A stretch of DNA of 64,000 nucleotides, from NCBI RefSeq assembly GCF_014651955.1, contig NZ_BMXW01000002.1:124760-188759 (forward strand), in the 5' to 3' direction. The notes beneath the pieces were generated by a model. The model had not been told where the DNA came from, made no database searches, and saw only the letters and a list, made by a program, of their open reading frames with translations. The position numbers and the translations under genes were made by a program. Shown here piece after piece: positions 18,459 to 32,643 of the stretch; positions within the stretch are counted from its first letter, which is position 1; each line of letters starts with the position of its first letter. Source of the stretch: Shewanella fodinae. GTDB taxonomy: Bacteria; Pseudomonadota; Gammaproteobacteria; Enterobacterales; Shewanellaceae.

Positions 18459-20285
18459 ATGAATCCGACCGTTAAGGCCGTTACCGAACGGATAATCGCC
18501 CGTAGCAAGGCTACTCGGAAAAAATACCTAGCCGCAATTCAAGAAGCAAAAGCTGATGGGGTTTATCGCGCCAGTTTGGGATGCGGTAACTTGGCTCACG
18601 GCTTTGCCGCCTGTCAAACCGACGATAAGCAGTCTCTTCGGCAACTTACCAAAGCCAATATTGGGATTGTCACAGCATACAACGATATGCTGTCGGCGCA
18701 TCAGCCTTATGAGCATTATCCACAAATTCTGCGTGACGCCTGTCACCAGGTTGGTAGCGTAGCGCAGGTTGCTGCCGGGGTTCCGGCAATGTGTGACGGT
18801 GTCACCCAAGGGCAACCGGGCATGGAGCTGAGCCTTATCAGTCGCGAAGTCATTGCGATGGCGACAGCGGTTGGGTTGTCACACAACATGTTTGACGGTG
18901 CCTTGTTATTGGGCATTTGTGACAAGATTGTTCCCGGGTTATTGATTGGTGCATTGAGCTTCGGCCATTTGCCGATGTTGTTTGTCCCCGCCGGGCCCAT
19001 GCGTTCAGGGATACCCAATAAAGAAAAGGCGAGGATAAGACAGAAATTCGCTCAGGGCTTGGTCAGTCGAGAAACATTGCTGGAAGCGGAATCTAAGTCC
19101 TACCACAGCGCAGGTACATGTACGTTCTACGGCACCGCGAACAGCAATCAGTTGGTACTGGAAGTGATGGGATTGCAGTTACCCGGTTCTTCTTTTGTGA
19201 ACCCAGATGACCCACTACGACTGGCGTTGACCCAAGCTGCCGCCAAGCAAGTTTGCCGTTTAACGGCCTTGGGAACGCAATATACACCTATAGGCGAACT
19301 GGTGTGTGAAAAGTCTATTGTTAACGGTGTTGTGGCGCTGTTGGCGACTGGCGGCTCTACCAACCTGACGATTCATCTGGTGGCTGCCGCGAGAGCCGCT
19401 GGCATTATTATCAACTGGGATGACTTCGCTGAGTTATCTGATGTGGTGCCGTTGCTGGCAAAAGTGTACCCCAACGGTCAAGCCGATATTAATCATTTCC
19501 ACGCGGCAGGCGGCATGGCGCTATTAATAAAGCAATTATTGGCAGCCGGATTATTGCATGAAGACGTCAATACCGTCGCGGGTTTTGGGCTCTCGCGTTA
19601 TACCCAGGAACCTAAGCTACTTGCCGAAGGGTTAACTTGGGTTGATGGGCCGGTAACCAGTTTGGATCCAGACGTGCTGACTTCTGTTGATAAACCATTC
19701 CAGCACAACGGCGGGCTTAAACTGCTCACCGGAAATTTGGGACGAGCGGTCATGAAAATCTCTGCGGTGGGAGAAACTCACCGTATCGTTGAGGCCGAAG
19801 CGGTCGTGATAGACGAGCAACATAAACTCAATGAGTTATTCAGCAGTGGTCAACTTAATCGGGACTGCGTGGTGGTCGTCAAAGGCCAAGGGCCAAAGGC
19901 TAATGGGATGCCGGAGCTACATAAACTAACGCCACTGCTGGGATCGTTGCAGGATCAAGGCTACCACGTTGCTTTGGTGACAGACGGGCGGATGTCAGGC
20001 GCTTCCGGTAAAGTGCCAGCGGCGATTCATCTGTCTCCAGAAGCATTGGATGGCGGACTTATTGCCAAAGTGCGCAATGGTGACCGTATCCGGGTTGATG
20101 CGGTAAAAGGGGAAATTTCACTGTTAGTTCCAGACGCTGAGCTGGCTGCCCGCAACGCTGAAGCGGTACCGCTGCGGCAAGTGCGTTATGGCATGGGACG
20201 GGAATTATTTACTGCGCTACGGGCAAACTTCAGCAGTCCTGAAACAGGTGCCCGTAGCACTAGCGCCATTGACGATTTTTATTAA
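18459..20285 (+). CDS. edd: Phosphogluconate dehydratase
   Basis: A 608-residue iron-sulfur dehydratase of the IlvD/Edd family that makes 2-keto-3-deoxy-6-phosphogluconate. Visible motifs are [48 protein letters not shown] and [18 protein letters not shown]. The cysteines in MCDG and GICDK belong to the expected cluster-binding set. The ATG follows AAGGAGAAG. Its product is the ligand that relieves HexR repression. Confidence 0.97.
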   Translation: MNPTVKAVTERIIARSKATRKKYLAAIQEAKADGVYRASLGCGNLAHGFAACQTDDKQSLRQLTKANIGIVTAYNDMLSAHQPYEHYPQILRDACHQVGSVAQVAAGVPAMCDGVTQGQPGMELSLISREVIAMATAVGLSHNMFDGALLLGICDKIVPGLLIGALSFGHLPMLFVPAGPMRSGIPNKEKARIRQKFAQGLVSRETLLEAESKSYHSAGTCTFYGTANSNQLVLEVMGLQLPGSSFVNPDDPLRLALTQAAAKQVCRLTALGTQYTPIGELVCEKSIVNGVVALLATGGSTNLTIHLVAAARAAGIIINWDDFAELSDVVPLLAKVYPNGQADINHFHAAGGMALLIKQLLAAGLLHEDVNTVAGFGLSRYTQEPKLLAEGLTWVDGPVTSLDPDVLTSVDKPFQHNGGLKLLTGNLGRAVMKISAVGETHRIVEAEAVVIDEQHKLNELFSSGQLNRDCVVVVKGQGPKANGMPELHKLTPLLGSLQDQGYHVALVTDGRMSGASGKVPAAIHLSPEALDGGLIAKVRNGDRIRVDAVKGEISLLVPDAELAARNAEAVPLRQVRYGMGRELFTALRANFSSPETGARSTSAIDDFY

Positions 20286-20304
20286 CCATTTTAGGAGCCG
20301 TAAC

Positions 20305-20946
20305 ATGACACAGAACAACTGGTCGTTGCAGCCAGAAGCGATTTTTGCGCTGAGCCCGATCATTCCTGTAATGGTTATCAATAAAATTGAACAGGCAGTT
20401 CCTTTGGCTAAAGCCTTAGTTGCTGGTGGAGTTAGTGTCCTTGAGGTGACACTGAGAACATCCTGTGCGTTAGATGCTATCAAAAAAATTGCGGCAGAAG
20501 TGCCAGAAGCGGTGGTCGGTGCAGGCACAATTCTCAATGAAAGGATGCTGCGCGATGCTGAAGCCGCTGGTGCACAGTTTGCTATCACTCCCGGAGCGAC
20601 AGAAGCATTGCTGAAAGCCGGTAAAGCTGGGCGTATTCCGTTAATTCCTGGTGTTGCCAGCATTTCAGAAATCATGGAAGGGCTCAGCGAGGATTATCGT
20701 TACTTTAAGTTTTTCCCTGCAGAAGCTTCTGGTGGTGTAAAGGCATTAAAAGCCTTTGCTGGTCCGCTGGCGGATGTGCATTTTTGCCCAACTGGCGGTA
20801 TCACCCCGGAAAACTACCGTGATTATTTGGCACTGCCTAATGTGGATTGCATTGGCGGCAGTTGGGTAGCACCGATTAGTGCCATGGATAATGGTGACTG
20901 GGACCAGATAACACAGTTGTGCCAGCAAGCGCTCAATGGTATTTAA
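20305..20946 (+). CDS. eda: KDPG aldolase (bifunctional KHG/KDPG aldolase)
   Basis: A 213-residue class I aldolase that splits KDPG into pyruvate and glyceraldehyde-3-phosphate. The active-site segment [15 protein letters not shown] contains the catalytic glutamate. The Schiff-base lysine is in [14 protein letters not shown]. The correct start is ATG 20305, eight bases after AGGAG. The frame stays open further upstream into edd, but that is not a gene start. It is the last gene of the operon and is followed by a hairpin. Confidence 0.96.
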   Translation: MTQNNWSLQPEAIFALSPIIPVMVINKIEQAVPLAKALVAGGVSVLEVTLRTSCALDAIKKIAAEVPEAVVGAGTILNERMLRDAEAAGAQFAITPGATEALLKAGKAGRIPLIPGVASISEIMEGLSEDYRYFKFFPAEASGGVKALKAFAGPLADVHFCPTGGITPENYRDYLALPNVDCIGGSWVAPISAMDNGDWDQITQLCQQALNGI

Positions 20947-20972
20947 GCTAAGTACAGGTACACAATAATCAA

Positions 20973-21001
20973 AAAGGCCACTTAAATATTAAGTGGCCTT
21001 T
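20973..21001. terminator. Terminator between eda and a DUF2897 gene
   Basis: A 13-bp stem AAAGGCCACTTAA (20973-20985) / TTAAGTGGCCTTT (20989-21001) with a three-base loop lies between two convergent genes. It is flanked by A-rich sequence on the left and TTT on the right, so it can act in both directions, more strongly on the minus strand. Confidence 0.8.
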
Positions 21002-21017
21002 AATGGGATTGATGCTG

Positions 21018-21197
21018 TCAGTTTTTTTTCTGATCGTTATCTTGTTTGTCTGCTACATCTTTGTTTTTATCGGCCGGTTTCTGTGGCTGACCAAAGGGCG
21101 GCAGTTTAAACTTTGAACTATATTTCAACACTGCCAGATTGCTGAATACGACACCAATCACCAGTAATATAATCAGCCACACTTCCCAGTCAGACAT
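21018..21197 (-). CDS. Small membrane protein, DUF2897 family
   Basis: A 59-residue protein that starts MSDWEVWLIILLVIGVVFSN. It has one N-terminal transmembrane helix (about 6-24), then a basic, proline-rich stretch (KFKLPPFGQPQKPADK) and a charged tail rich in Lys and Asp. This matches the small DUF2897 proteins found in Shewanella and relatives, of unknown function. It lies 20 bases after kdsB on the same strand and is probably the last gene of the kdn transcription unit. The start is ATG at 21197, and the stop at 21018-21020 is just outside the terminator. Confidence 0.75.
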   Translation of the reverse strand: MSDWEVWLIILLVIGVVFSNLAVLKYSSKFKLPPFGQPQKPADKNKDVADKQDNDQKKN

Positions 21198-21217
21198 AAG
21201 TCACCCAACCTATCTAC

Positions 21218-21955
21218 TTAATCTACGGCGAGACGCTGTTCACAACGGCGGATATCTTCTGGTGTGTCAACTTCCGGTGAATCGAAGGCACTGATGGCAA
21301 TTTTAATTGGATATCCATACTCCAGTGCTCGCAGTTGTTCCAGTTTTTCCAAGTTTTCCAATCGACCCATTGGTAACTTGGCAAAGGTTTCGACAAAGCG
21401 CCGAGTATAAGCATAAACGCCTAAGTGTTTATATACAGGATATTCTTGTACATCGCGGCCAAAGGGAATGCAGGCTCTGGAAAAATATAAGGCAAAGTTA
21501 TTGTTATCAAATACCATTTTGACGTGTTTAGGGTCATCCAGCTCGACTGGGTCAGTGATTTGATAGGCGAGGGTCGCCATTTCAAATTCACCGGGATGAC
21601 GTTTAAACAGGTCAACCATCTGTTCAATAGAGATGGGATCAATCAGTGGCTGATCACCTTGCAGATTGATAACCAAATCATCATCAGCCAACCCCAACTG
21701 CGTAATGGCGTCATTGATGCGATCAGTGCCAGAGGCCGCAGCAGGATCGGTCATAATCACCTGGCCACCGAAGCTTTCTACCGCCTGTTTGATACGTTCA
21801 TCGTCGGTTGCTACGTAGATATTATCGATTCCTTTCGCCAGCAATGCCCGTTCATATACGCGCTGGATCATCGGCTTGCCGTTAATCGGTGCCAAAGGTT
21901 TGCCGGCAAAACGGCTGGAACCATAACGTGCAGGGATTAACAGGGTAACATTCAT
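21218..21955 (-). CDS. kdsB: Kdo/8-amino-Kdo cytidylyltransferase
   Basis: A 245-residue CMP-sugar synthetase that activates the inner-core lipopolysaccharide sugar. The N-terminal [34 protein letters not shown] and NLQGDQPLI motifs are typical of KdsB. With kdnB and kdnA next to it, the true substrate should be 8-amino-3,8-dideoxy-manno-octulosonate, as shown for the Shewanella enzyme. It is separated from kdnB by a 72-base gap with a hairpin. Confidence 0.94.
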   Translation of the reverse strand: MNVTLLIPARYGSSRFAGKPLAPINGKPMIQRVYERALLAKGIDNIYVATDDERIKQAVESFGGQVIMTDPAAASGTDRINDAITQLGLADDDLVINLQGDQPLIDPISIEQMVDLFKRHPGEFEMATLAYQITDPVELDDPKHVKMVFDNNNFALYFSRACIPFGRDVQEYPVYKHLGVYAYTRRFVETFAKLPMGRLENLEKLEQLRALEYGYPIKIAISAFDSPEVDTPEDIRRCEQRLAVD

Positions 21956-21978
21956 TGAAAATACCTATAAATAAATGA

Positions 21979-21999
21979 CAGGGTCCATAACGGACCCTG
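21979..21999 (-). terminator. Intercistronic hairpin between kdnB and kdsB
   Basis: The stem CAGGGTCC (21979-21986) / GGACCCTG (21992-21999) has a five-base loop. On the minus strand it is followed by TCATTTATTTAT. It may be a partial terminator or an RNA-stability element that sets the ratio of KdsB to KdnA/KdnB. Confidence 0.5.
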
Positions 22000-22027
22000 A
22001 GGAGTTAAAGAATAACGACTATCAAGC

Positions 22028-24312
<2,285 letters not shown>

Positions 24313-24540
24313 TTATCTCCTAGGATAAAAATTGTGCTCTTGAGATCTGCCAGTAGTGGCATTCAGGCCGGATTTTCGGACGGAGCCTCACGGCGGCGGG
24401 CGGAAATGCCGGGGTGACCGCAATGAGCACCCGTTTAGATTGGCGAATTATACCGAGCACGCCTTCAGACTGCGATGTTTTATTAAGGAAAATTTCCTTC
24501 GTGTGCTTAAATTTGCGGCAATGGCGACAATCTTTCAGGT

Positions 24541-24566
24541 AAAAAGACGGGGACCTACGTCCCCTG
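24541..24566 (-). terminator. Terminator of the carbonic anhydrase gene
   Basis: The stem GGGGAC (24549-24554) / GTCCCC (24559-24564) with loop CTAC is followed on the minus strand by GTCTTTTT. It lies eight bases beyond the stop of can. Confidence 0.85.
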
Positions 24567-24574
24567 TGTCTGAT

Positions 24575-25201
24575 TTACTTTTTCAGCGGATGTTCTGCCA
24601 ACCACTGTTGACCGTCAATGGTCACATCCAAATCCGTTAGGAGGCCATTCTCGATACTGTAGAGCCAGCCATGCACTGCCAGTTCCTGTCCACGTTCCCA
24701 CGCATCCTGCACGATAGAGGTACTGACAACATTGGCCACCTGTTCCATTACGTTCAGTTCGCACAGCCGATCATAACGCGCTTGCTCGTCCAACGAATCC
24801 AGTTCCTGTTGATGCAGACGATAGATGTCGCGAATATGGCCTAGCCAGTTATCGATAAGCCCTTGGCGTTGTGTTGACATAGAGGCTTTCACGCCGCCGC
24901 AGCCATAGTGACCAACTACCATAATATGTTTCACTTTTAGCACGTCAACGGCGTACTGAATGACGGACAGACAATTGAGATCGGTATGGATAACCAGATT
25001 GGCAATATTACGATGAACAAATACTTCCCCCGGCATCAGATCGATGATCTGATTCGAGGGCACACGGCTGTCTGCACAACCGATCCACAAAAATTCTGGG
25101 GTTTGTTGTTTAGCCAGGGTTTCAAAAAAATGAGGATTCTCGTCATTGATACGTTCCGCCCAGCGACGGTTATTATCAAACAGGGGTTTAAGTAATCTCA
25201 T
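24575..25201 (-). CDS. can: Beta-class carbonic anhydrase
   Basis: A 208-residue zinc enzyme that interconverts CO2 and bicarbonate. The ligand motifs CADSRVP (Cys-Asp-Ser-Arg) and GHYGCGG (His and Cys) are intact. The start is ATG 25201 (MRLLKPLFDNNRRWAE), which matches the E. coli Can N-terminus; the open frame further upstream is not part of the protein. It lies 137 bases beyond the M15 peptidase gene and has its own terminator. Confidence 0.96.
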   Translation of the reverse strand: MRLLKPLFDNNRRWAERINDENPHFFETLAKQQTPEFLWIGCADSRVPSNQIIDLMPGEVFVHRNIANLVIHTDLNCLSVIQYAVDVLKVKHIMVVGHYGCGGVKASMSTQRQGLIDNWLGHIRDIYRLHQQELDSLDEQARYDRLCELNVMEQVANVVSTSIVQDAWERGQELAVHGWLYSIENGLLTDLDVTIDGQQWLAEHPLKK

Positions 25202-25338
25202 TGGTGTTATTAGCTCTTGGTTGTCTAGGACGTGGTGTCCTTGTGTTACTGATATTACCAGAAGCAGAACAGCGTCTGGTCTATCCATTGAACCATAGGT
25301 TGCCGCCAGCAGCATTACGGCCAATAGTTTGTTTTCAA

Positions 25339-26040
25339 TTAGTTGCAGTTGGCTGTTGGTATTGGTGCTACGGTTTTCACATAACGTGTTACTAATGCCG
25401 GTAGTTGTTCAAGTATCGGACCTTTAAGACAGATATTACTGTTAGCCAATATATCGGCCAACTGCGTTACGTCATACTGACATCGCAGTTGTTCGGCCAG
25501 AGGATAGTAGCTGTAGTGCCACAATTCGGGGCTTGTACCACTCATGCCTGCCTGAAACGGCCGATAAAAACCGTAATCTGCGGCATTAGCTGCTAACCAT
25601 TGATGTAAGTAAAAACAAGGACCGTCGGCCTGATATTCGACATTCACTAGCTGCAATTGTTGGCGTTGTATGGCTCTATCATCAAACAGATCCAGATCTG
25701 TCCCCCAATGATGGCGGGAAGTGCCGGGCAGGGCAGACCACAATAACAGAGTATGCAGCAGCGCGTTTTCATCCATTGATTGCCTATCGCTAATAGGGCG
25801 GGAGTTGCAGTCCAACAATGGACGTTGACCACTGGCCTTTGCATCCCAAAGTTGCTGTTGGCGCGAAAAGCTGCGATAGGCCGAACAGATAGCAATACTG
25901 ATCCCGTCAGCGGCAGCCGCTTGCTGCATTTGGGTAAAAGCTTGTGCCGTTTGCGTTTCCAGTAAAAACTGCCGTTGATCGCGGCTCTGAAGCGTTACCA
26001 GTCCAGTGTCATCGAGACCATAAAGGCGCTTTTCAGACAT
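25339..26040 (-). CDS. M15 family D-Ala-D-Ala carboxypeptidase-like protein
   Basis: A 233-residue metallopeptidase of the VanY/LdcB type. The zinc motif SRHHWGTDLD supplies His110 and Asp117 (spacing HxxxxxxD), and ELWH supplies Glu172 and His175. SAYRSF (53-58) is also typical. I see no signal peptide or membrane segment with the start at 26040 (MSEKRLYGLD), so access to periplasmic peptidoglycan is unexplained. It begins three bases after the dapE stop, which suggests joint expression with a diaminopimelate gene and a role in muropeptide turnover. Confidence 0.82.
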   Translation of the reverse strand: MSEKRLYGLDDTGLVTLQSRDQRQFLLETQTAQAFTQMQQAAAADGISIAICSAYRSFSRQQQLWDAKASGQRPLLDCNSRPISDRQSMDENALLHTLLLWSALPGTSRHHWGTDLDLFDDRAIQRQQLQLVNVEYQADGPCFYLHQWLAANAADYGFYRPFQAGMSGTSPELWHYSYYPLAEQLRCQYDVTQLADILANSNICLKGPILEQLPALVTRYVKTVAPIPTANCN

Positions 26041-26042
26041 GT

Positions 26043-27526
<1,484 letters not shown>

Positions 27527-27630
27527 AAGTGTCAGGTGTGATATAGACGGCACGCTGGTGCCGTGAGTATAAAAAAATGTGATACGGATCACCAGACCAA
27601 ACAGTCCAGATCCCGAGAAATCTCAGCAGG

Positions 27631-28140
27631 TCAGAGTTCTACGGTGAAGATCACGTCTTTACCAGCCGTTACACTACCTTGGCGTTTTTCGAGAAAACGC
27701 ACATCTTCCATATTCGCCAGCACTACCGGCGTTAATAGGCTGCTGACCTGGCCCTGCAGGTATTCCAGGTCGAACTCCAGAATATGATCACCAGCTTTCA
27801 CTTGTTGGCCTTCCTGCGCCAGGCGCTTAAAGCCCTTACCTCGAAGTTCGATAGTGCCTACGCCAAAATGTACGAACAGTTCCAATCCTTGCGGTGACTC
27901 AATGCTAAAGGCATGATTTGTCTCAAATATTTTGCCAACAGTACCATCTATTGGTGCCAGCATATACTGTCCGGCAGGGGAGATAGCGATACCATCACCG
28001 ACAATTTTTTCCGAAAAAACCACATCCGGCACTTTTTCAATCGGTACTATTTCACCGGAAATAGGAGCATAGACCTTGATACCACCTTCGATGTTGGGTT
28101 GACCTGAAACCAGGCGCCGGACGCGGCTTAAAAATCCCAT
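27631..28140 (-). CDS. crr: PTS glucose-specific EIIA (Crr)
   Basis: A 169-residue phosphocarrier with the two active-site histidines at His76 (ETNHAFSIES) and His91 (LELFVHFGVGTIEL), equivalent to His75 and His90 of E. coli. It receives phosphate from HPr and, in other bacteria, regulates adenylate cyclase and sugar uptake. It is the third gene of ptsH-ptsI-crr. No sugar-specific EIIBC is encoded in the window. Confidence 0.96.
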   Translation of the reverse strand: MGFLSRVRRLVSGQPNIEGGIKVYAPISGEIVPIEKVPDVVFSEKIVGDGIAISPAGQYMLAPIDGTVGKIFETNHAFSIESPQGLELFVHFGVGTIELRGKGFKRLAQEGQQVKAGDHILEFDLEYLQGQVSSLLTPVVLANMEDVRFLEKRQGSVTAGKDVIFTVEL

Positions 28141-28230
28141 GGGTTAACTGTCCTTAATAAGGGTGATTCTGTAGTTGCTTCCTGTTCGGCCATGCTCAGG
28201 AAACGATAGTCTTAGCATACTGAATTATTT

Positions 28231-29940
28231 CTATATCTGACAACCGGATAACAGACTTTCCAACTCAGAAATTCGTTGGCATTGCAATGCTTTTTGCGCC
28301 AGCTCGACAAATTCACTGAATTTACCTTCACAAATGGCGGCTTTTATCTCCGGCAACGCGGCAGCATTGGCACTCAGTTCATCAAAGCCCATCCCCATCA
28401 GTAACGGCGCAATACGGGGATCGCTGGCAAGCTCGCCGCACAAAGAGGTGGTGACTCCGGCCGCTTTGGCGGTATTTAACGTTTGCGCAATCAATTGCAG
28501 TACCGCCGGGCAGAATGCTGGGTAGCTGGCGGTCAGTTGTGGATTACCACGATCGGCGGCTAGGGTATATTGCGCCAGATCATTGGTACCAATGCTGACA
28601 AAACTTAGTCGCGGTAGCATGGTGGACAGATTAACGACTGCGGCAGGGGTTTCTACCACAATACCGTATTCAGGTTCGGCGAACGGCTTCTGTTCCAATA
28701 GCAGTTGCTGGCGGCAGATCTCGATTTCAGCAAACAGCTCATCTAACTCTTCCGGCTGGCATACCATAGGAAACATCAGCCGTACTTGACCAAACGCCGC
28801 GGCTCGCAATACGGCCCGAAGTTGAGTGTGCAGCACGTCTTTATGCCGTAAGGTGTAGCGTAGACCACGAACGCCAAGAGCGGGGTTATCTTCTGCCAAC
28901 AGCTGATTAATGCAGGAAAACTCTTTATCGGCACCCACATCGAGTGTGCGAATGGTCAGACACTTGCCTTTAATGAGCTGTAATGCCTCGCAATAGAGGC
29001 TGAATTGCTCTTTTTCATCCGGCATGGACACGGCATCCATCAGCATAAACTCAGTGCGAAACAGGCCAATTCCTTCGGCACCAGATTGTGGCAGCCTGGC
29101 AATATCGTTAAGATTCCCGACGTTAGCGAGCAGTGTCAAACTGTGACCATCCTGGGTGACACAGGGAATATCGCGGTAGCGGGCGAGGGCATTGCGCCTT
29201 TGTTGATCATCCGCCAACTGCTTTTGCAATGTCGCCAACTCTTTGGCGTCAGGCTGTGCGTATAGTTTGCCTTGATAACCATCCAGAAATAGCTCAGTAC
29301 CATTGCTGATAGCCGCAGCGTCAAAATTGCAGGACAGCAGGGCCGGGATCCCGGCAGCCCTGGCCAGAATGGCGGTATGACTAGTGATACCACCGGTTTT
29401 TAGCACAATGCCCTTGATGTGATTCAGCGGGAGTAAGGCAAATTCAGCTGGCGTCAGGTCTTCCGATAGCAGAATACTGTCTTCCTGAAGCTGTTGCAGC
29501 CGTTCGCCTCCGGCACCATTAATGGTGGCAATCAGTCTTTTAGACAGACTCAGTACGTCCTGCGCACGGCGGGCGAGATAAGGATCGTCCAGTGCTTCCA
29601 TTTCACTGGCCTGGTGGTAGAACACACGCTGCACTGCCGCTCCCGCGGACAGTTGCAGGGTATTAATGGAACGATGGAGCTGGCTAATGAGTTCGGCATC
29701 GTCCAACAACAGTAAATCGGCTTCCACTAGTTGGTAGTTGGCAGAGCCTGCTTCAAGGGAAAGAAGACTGTTACGTAATTGCTGGCACAGTTGGGCGACA
29801 GCGCGACTCGCCTTTGCTTGTTCGGCGGGAATACTGGAAAGCGGCAATAGACGATAATCGAGACTGTTATCGAAGGGCTCAAACAGGACAGCTTTGCCCT
29901 GGGCGATACCAGAGGATACGGCGATTCCTTTCATCTCCAT
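28231..29940 (-). CDS. ptsI: PTS enzyme I
   Basis: A 569-residue phosphotransferase that takes phosphate from phosphoenolpyruvate to HPr. The phosphorylated histidine is His188 in GGITSHTAILARAAGIPAL. The C-terminal PEP-binding domain shows IGLFRTEFML, DVGADKEF and SIGTNDLAQYTLAADRGN. The ATG at 29940 follows AAGGA by six bases. It starts nine bases after ptsH. The length is normal. Confidence 0.97.
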   Translation of the reverse strand: MEMKGIAVSSGIAQGKAVLFEPFDNSLDYRLLPLSSIPAEQAKASRAVAQLCQQLRNSLLSLEAGSANYQLVEADLLLLDDAELISQLHRSINTLQLSAGAAVQRVFYHQASEMEALDDPYLARRAQDVLSLSKRLIATINGAGGERLQQLQEDSILLSEDLTPAEFALLPLNHIKGIVLKTGGITSHTAILARAAGIPALLSCNFDAAAISNGTELFLDGYQGKLYAQPDAKELATLQKQLADDQQRRNALARYRDIPCVTQDGHSLTLLANVGNLNDIARLPQSGAEGIGLFRTEFMLMDAVSMPDEKEQFSLYCEALQLIKGKCLTIRTLDVGADKEFSCINQLLAEDNPALGVRGLRYTLRHKDVLHTQLRAVLRAAAFGQVRLMFPMVCQPEELDELFAEIEICRQQLLLEQKPFAEPEYGIVVETPAAVVNLSTMLPRLSFVSIGTNDLAQYTLAADRGNPQLTASYPAFCPAVLQLIAQTLNTAKAAGVTTSLCGELASDPRIAPLLMGMGFDELSANAAALPEIKAAICEGKFSEFVELAQKALQCQRISELESLLSGCQI

Positions 29941-29949
29941 TGGCTGTCC

Positions 29950-30207
29950 TTAACTCAGTGTCATCAATAGTTCAGCAATACGATCTACAGCTTGCTCTGC
30001 TTGTTGCCCGTGGGCGAAAATCCGCACATGGGAACCGTGATATAATCCCAAGGTTTGTAATTTGAATAAACTCTTGGCACTGGCTTGCTTGCCCTGACAT
30101 TCCACAATGACATCACACAGAAACTGTTTCGCCTCTTTGACCAATAACGCTGCCGGGCGGGTGTGGATGCCATGGGGAGCAGTGATGGTAACGGTTTTTT
30201 CATACAT
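29950..30207 (-). CDS. ptsH: Phosphocarrier HPr
   Basis: An 85-residue HPr. With the ATG at 30207 (MYEKTVTITA) the active-site histidine in PHGIHTRPA falls exactly at position 15, and the regulatory serine in ASAKSLFKL at position 46, as in E. coli HPr. This numbering is why I prefer it to the ATG at 30222. It is first in the pts unit. Confidence 0.96.
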   Translation of the reverse strand: MYEKTVTITAPHGIHTRPAALLVKEAKQFLCDVIVECQGKQASAKSLFKLQTLGLYHGSHVRIFAHGQQAEQAVDRIAELLMTLS

Positions 30208-30264
30208 AGACTTCAGACTCATGTTGATCGCAAACAGCCGTTATCTGGCGCTAGCATGCCGCAC

Positions 30265-30654
30265 TCAGCGGTCATATTCAATCACTTGGTAGCCCTTAGC
30301 GCGTAACGCTTTTATCGCAGTGTCCAGCTTATCCCACTTAACCAGTATATAGTCGGTATCGAATGTAGATAATGAAAAAATACAGACATGAGCGTCTGCT
30401 AAGGTTGTGGCAATCTTAGCGTGTATCCCGGTAGCAGAAAATCCCAGCGGCCCGAGTATCTCCAAACAGCGCCAACTGCTCTCTTGTTCTAGGCTATCGA
30501 GTGGCACGCGGGCATCAATCACAATTGACATTTCTTCGCGGGTCTTCGCCAAAAAATAGGTGGGCTGTTCAAGCACGACTGACGGAACGGCGGTATCAGC
30601 AGCGAAACTATGTATGGTGTAGAGCGTAGGGTGAATAGCCAGCGTCAAGCGCAC
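30265..30654 (-). CDS. ACT-domain protein
   Basis: A 129-residue soluble protein with a C-terminal ACT-like fold (LGPLGFSATGIHAKIATTLA, ADAHVCIFSLSTFDTDYILV). It resembles stand-alone ACT/CASTOR-type amino-acid sensors, for which no enzyme partner is known here. It sits 57 bases above ptsH on the same strand, so it might be the first gene of the pts unit, but the gap is big enough for a promoter. Confidence 0.78.
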   Translation of the reverse strand: MRLTLAIHPTLYTIHSFAADTAVPSVVLEQPTYFLAKTREEMSIVIDARVPLDSLEQESSWRCLEILGPLGFSATGIHAKIATTLADAHVCIFSLSTFDTDYILVKWDKLDTAIKALRAKGYQVIEYDR

Positions 30655-30743
30655 AACATAATTCCTCTGGATAACCGGGCATCTTAATGATGCCCGTTAT
30701 ATATATGTGTGACGCTCCTTGTCTTCGGCTCACATCATAACCG

Positions 30744-32378
30744 TCAGGTTTTGAACTGTCCAAGTGCCGCAGCCATCTGCTGGCTGATTTTGCCCATATC
30801 GGCGGCAGCATGGCTGTTGCTGGCATTCGCTTGGACGGACACTTCTGTGAGCTCAGAAATATTACTGATATTACGATTAATTTCTTCTGTCACCAAAGAT
30901 TGTTCTTCGGTAGCACTCGCCAATTGAGTGTTCATATCGGAAATAGCGGCAACCAATTGCAGGATTTTTTCCACGGCGGCATTGGTATTCTGTGCATGCT
31001 GCTGCAACTCCTGTGACTCTTTTTGGGTCAGTTGGTTACTCTTCATGACACTGTCAACACCGTGTTGGATCTCGGCAATAATGGTATGGATCTCGTTAGT
31101 GGATTCCTGAGTCCGAGTGGCCAGCGCTCTCACCTCGTCGGCCACAACGGCAAATCCTCGCCCATGTTCTCCTGCGCGAGCAGCTTCAATCGCCGCGTTC
31201 AGGGCCAACAGGTTGGTTTGGTCGGCAATAGAACGGATAACTTCCAAAATACTGCCGATTTTCTCAGATGCATGACCCAGAGCCAGCGTTAAACTTGCCG
31301 AAGATTGTAATTCACTCGCTAACGTGCGGCAGCCTTCCAAGGTATTTTCCATGGTTTGCTTACCTTGGAGCGCTTGCTGCTTCACGCTCGTGGCCGCATC
31401 GGCCGCTTGCTGGGTATTGCCAGCCATTTCACGAGTCGTACTCAGCATTTGATTGATAGCTGTTGCAACACTGGCAATCTCTTTATGGATATGATCTGCA
31501 CTTTCATTCGATTCTTGTACTGCATTCATCAGTTGTCCGGCATCGGTATTCAGATCCAGTCCCAGCGGTTTCATCTGTTGCAGTGCGGTGGCAATCTTGG
31601 CAACAAACTCATTGAATGCATCGGCCAGTAATGACACCTCATCTTTGCCCGGGCTGTTTAGCCGCTTGCGCAAGTCACCTTCACCCTGGGCAATATCCTT
31701 CATGGCGTTAATAGCTTCGTTAATTGGGCTGGTAATGGATTTGTTCAACACCAAGAAGAAAGCAAAAATCGGCAATGAGATAATCAGCATGATCACTAAA
31801 TAATGGATGGATACCGTGGTCATGGTGTCATTGATATCGCTGACATAGGTGCCAGTCATAATTGTCCAGTCCCATGTTTTGTCATGGCGGGCTTCAGTGA
31901 GTTTTTTTTCGTCTTGCCCGGTCGCTGGATTGCGGTAGTTATAGGTGATAGTCGCTTTATCGTTGGCTCTCGCATCATTGATAAACTTGACAAAAGGGCG
32001 TTCACCATCAGCGGTTTTTAACTCGGAAACGTTTGTCCCGACCAATTTGGGGTACTGGCTGTCAGACAAAATAACGCCATCACTGCCAATCAGGATGTAA
32101 TAACCATCCTTGCCGAAGCGCATACCATCAAATAAACGAATGGTTTGCTGTTGTGCCTCTTTTTCTGAAGTATTACTGGCATAGGCTTGGAGTCGGCTCG
32201 CCTCAACAATCGATAATGCAGAATTCAGTAACGAATCATTCTGCACCCATTTCTGATTGATTAGATTGCTGTATTGCTCCTTAATAGAAAAACTTGCGAA
32301 GCATACAGTTCCTATTGCTGCCATCACTAACATCAGGATCAATCTTTGCAGGATGGTAAGTTGCCGCAGCAGATTCAT
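30744..32378 (-). CDS. Methyl-accepting chemotaxis protein with sCache domain
   Basis: A 544-residue chemoreceptor. The first membrane helix is at about 11-31. The periplasmic single-Cache domain follows (about 35-185; [36 protein letters not shown]), then a second helix at about 190-212, a HAMP domain and the cytoplasmic signalling hairpin with the conserved tip [20 protein letters not shown]. Such Cache domains often bind small organic acids, but no ligand can be assigned. It is a single gene with no che genes nearby. Confidence 0.93.
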   Translation of the reverse strand: MNLLRQLTILQRLILMLVMAAIGTVCFASFSIKEQYSNLINQKWVQNDSLLNSALSIVEASRLQAYASNTSEKEAQQQTIRLFDGMRFGKDGYYILIGSDGVILSDSQYPKLVGTNVSELKTADGERPFVKFINDARANDKATITYNYRNPATGQDEKKLTEARHDKTWDWTIMTGTYVSDINDTMTTVSIHYLVIMLIISLPIFAFFLVLNKSITSPINEAINAMKDIAQGEGDLRKRLNSPGKDEVSLLADAFNEFVAKIATALQQMKPLGLDLNTDAGQLMNAVQESNESADHIHKEIASVATAINQMLSTTREMAGNTQQAADAATSVKQQALQGKQTMENTLEGCRTLASELQSSASLTLALGHASEKIGSILEVIRSIADQTNLLALNAAIEAARAGEHGRGFAVVADEVRALATRTQESTNEIHTIIAEIQHGVDSVMKSNQLTQKESQELQQHAQNTNAAVEKILQLVAAISDMNTQLASATEEQSLVTEEINRNISNISELTEVSVQANASNSHAAADMGKISQQMAAALGQFKT

Positions 32379-32643
32379 GGATGCAATCCTTTTTATGTTA
32401 TATTTCTATAAGTTGCGTCGAATATACAGCAATTCCATTAGCATTTGAAAGTATTTCGCTAAACGGCATTTTCAATAGTTGATCACGCTCATTTTTCCGT
32501 CATAAACGCGGGATGGCAAGCAAATTACTTTGCCTTTGTGGAAGCCAGCAGCATAGAATCAGACTACGCTTTATAATTATTTGTTTTCTCTCCGGATATA
32601 TGTAGCTATTGCATTATCCGGATGGCTATCAGGAGCAGCTCAG

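Noticed and set aside
32581..32643. Signal-peptide-like N-terminal extension of the DUF3334 protein
   Set aside because: The ATG at 32644 has a good ribosome binding site and gives the cytosolic form expected for a CheX-like protein; the extension starts with TTG without support.
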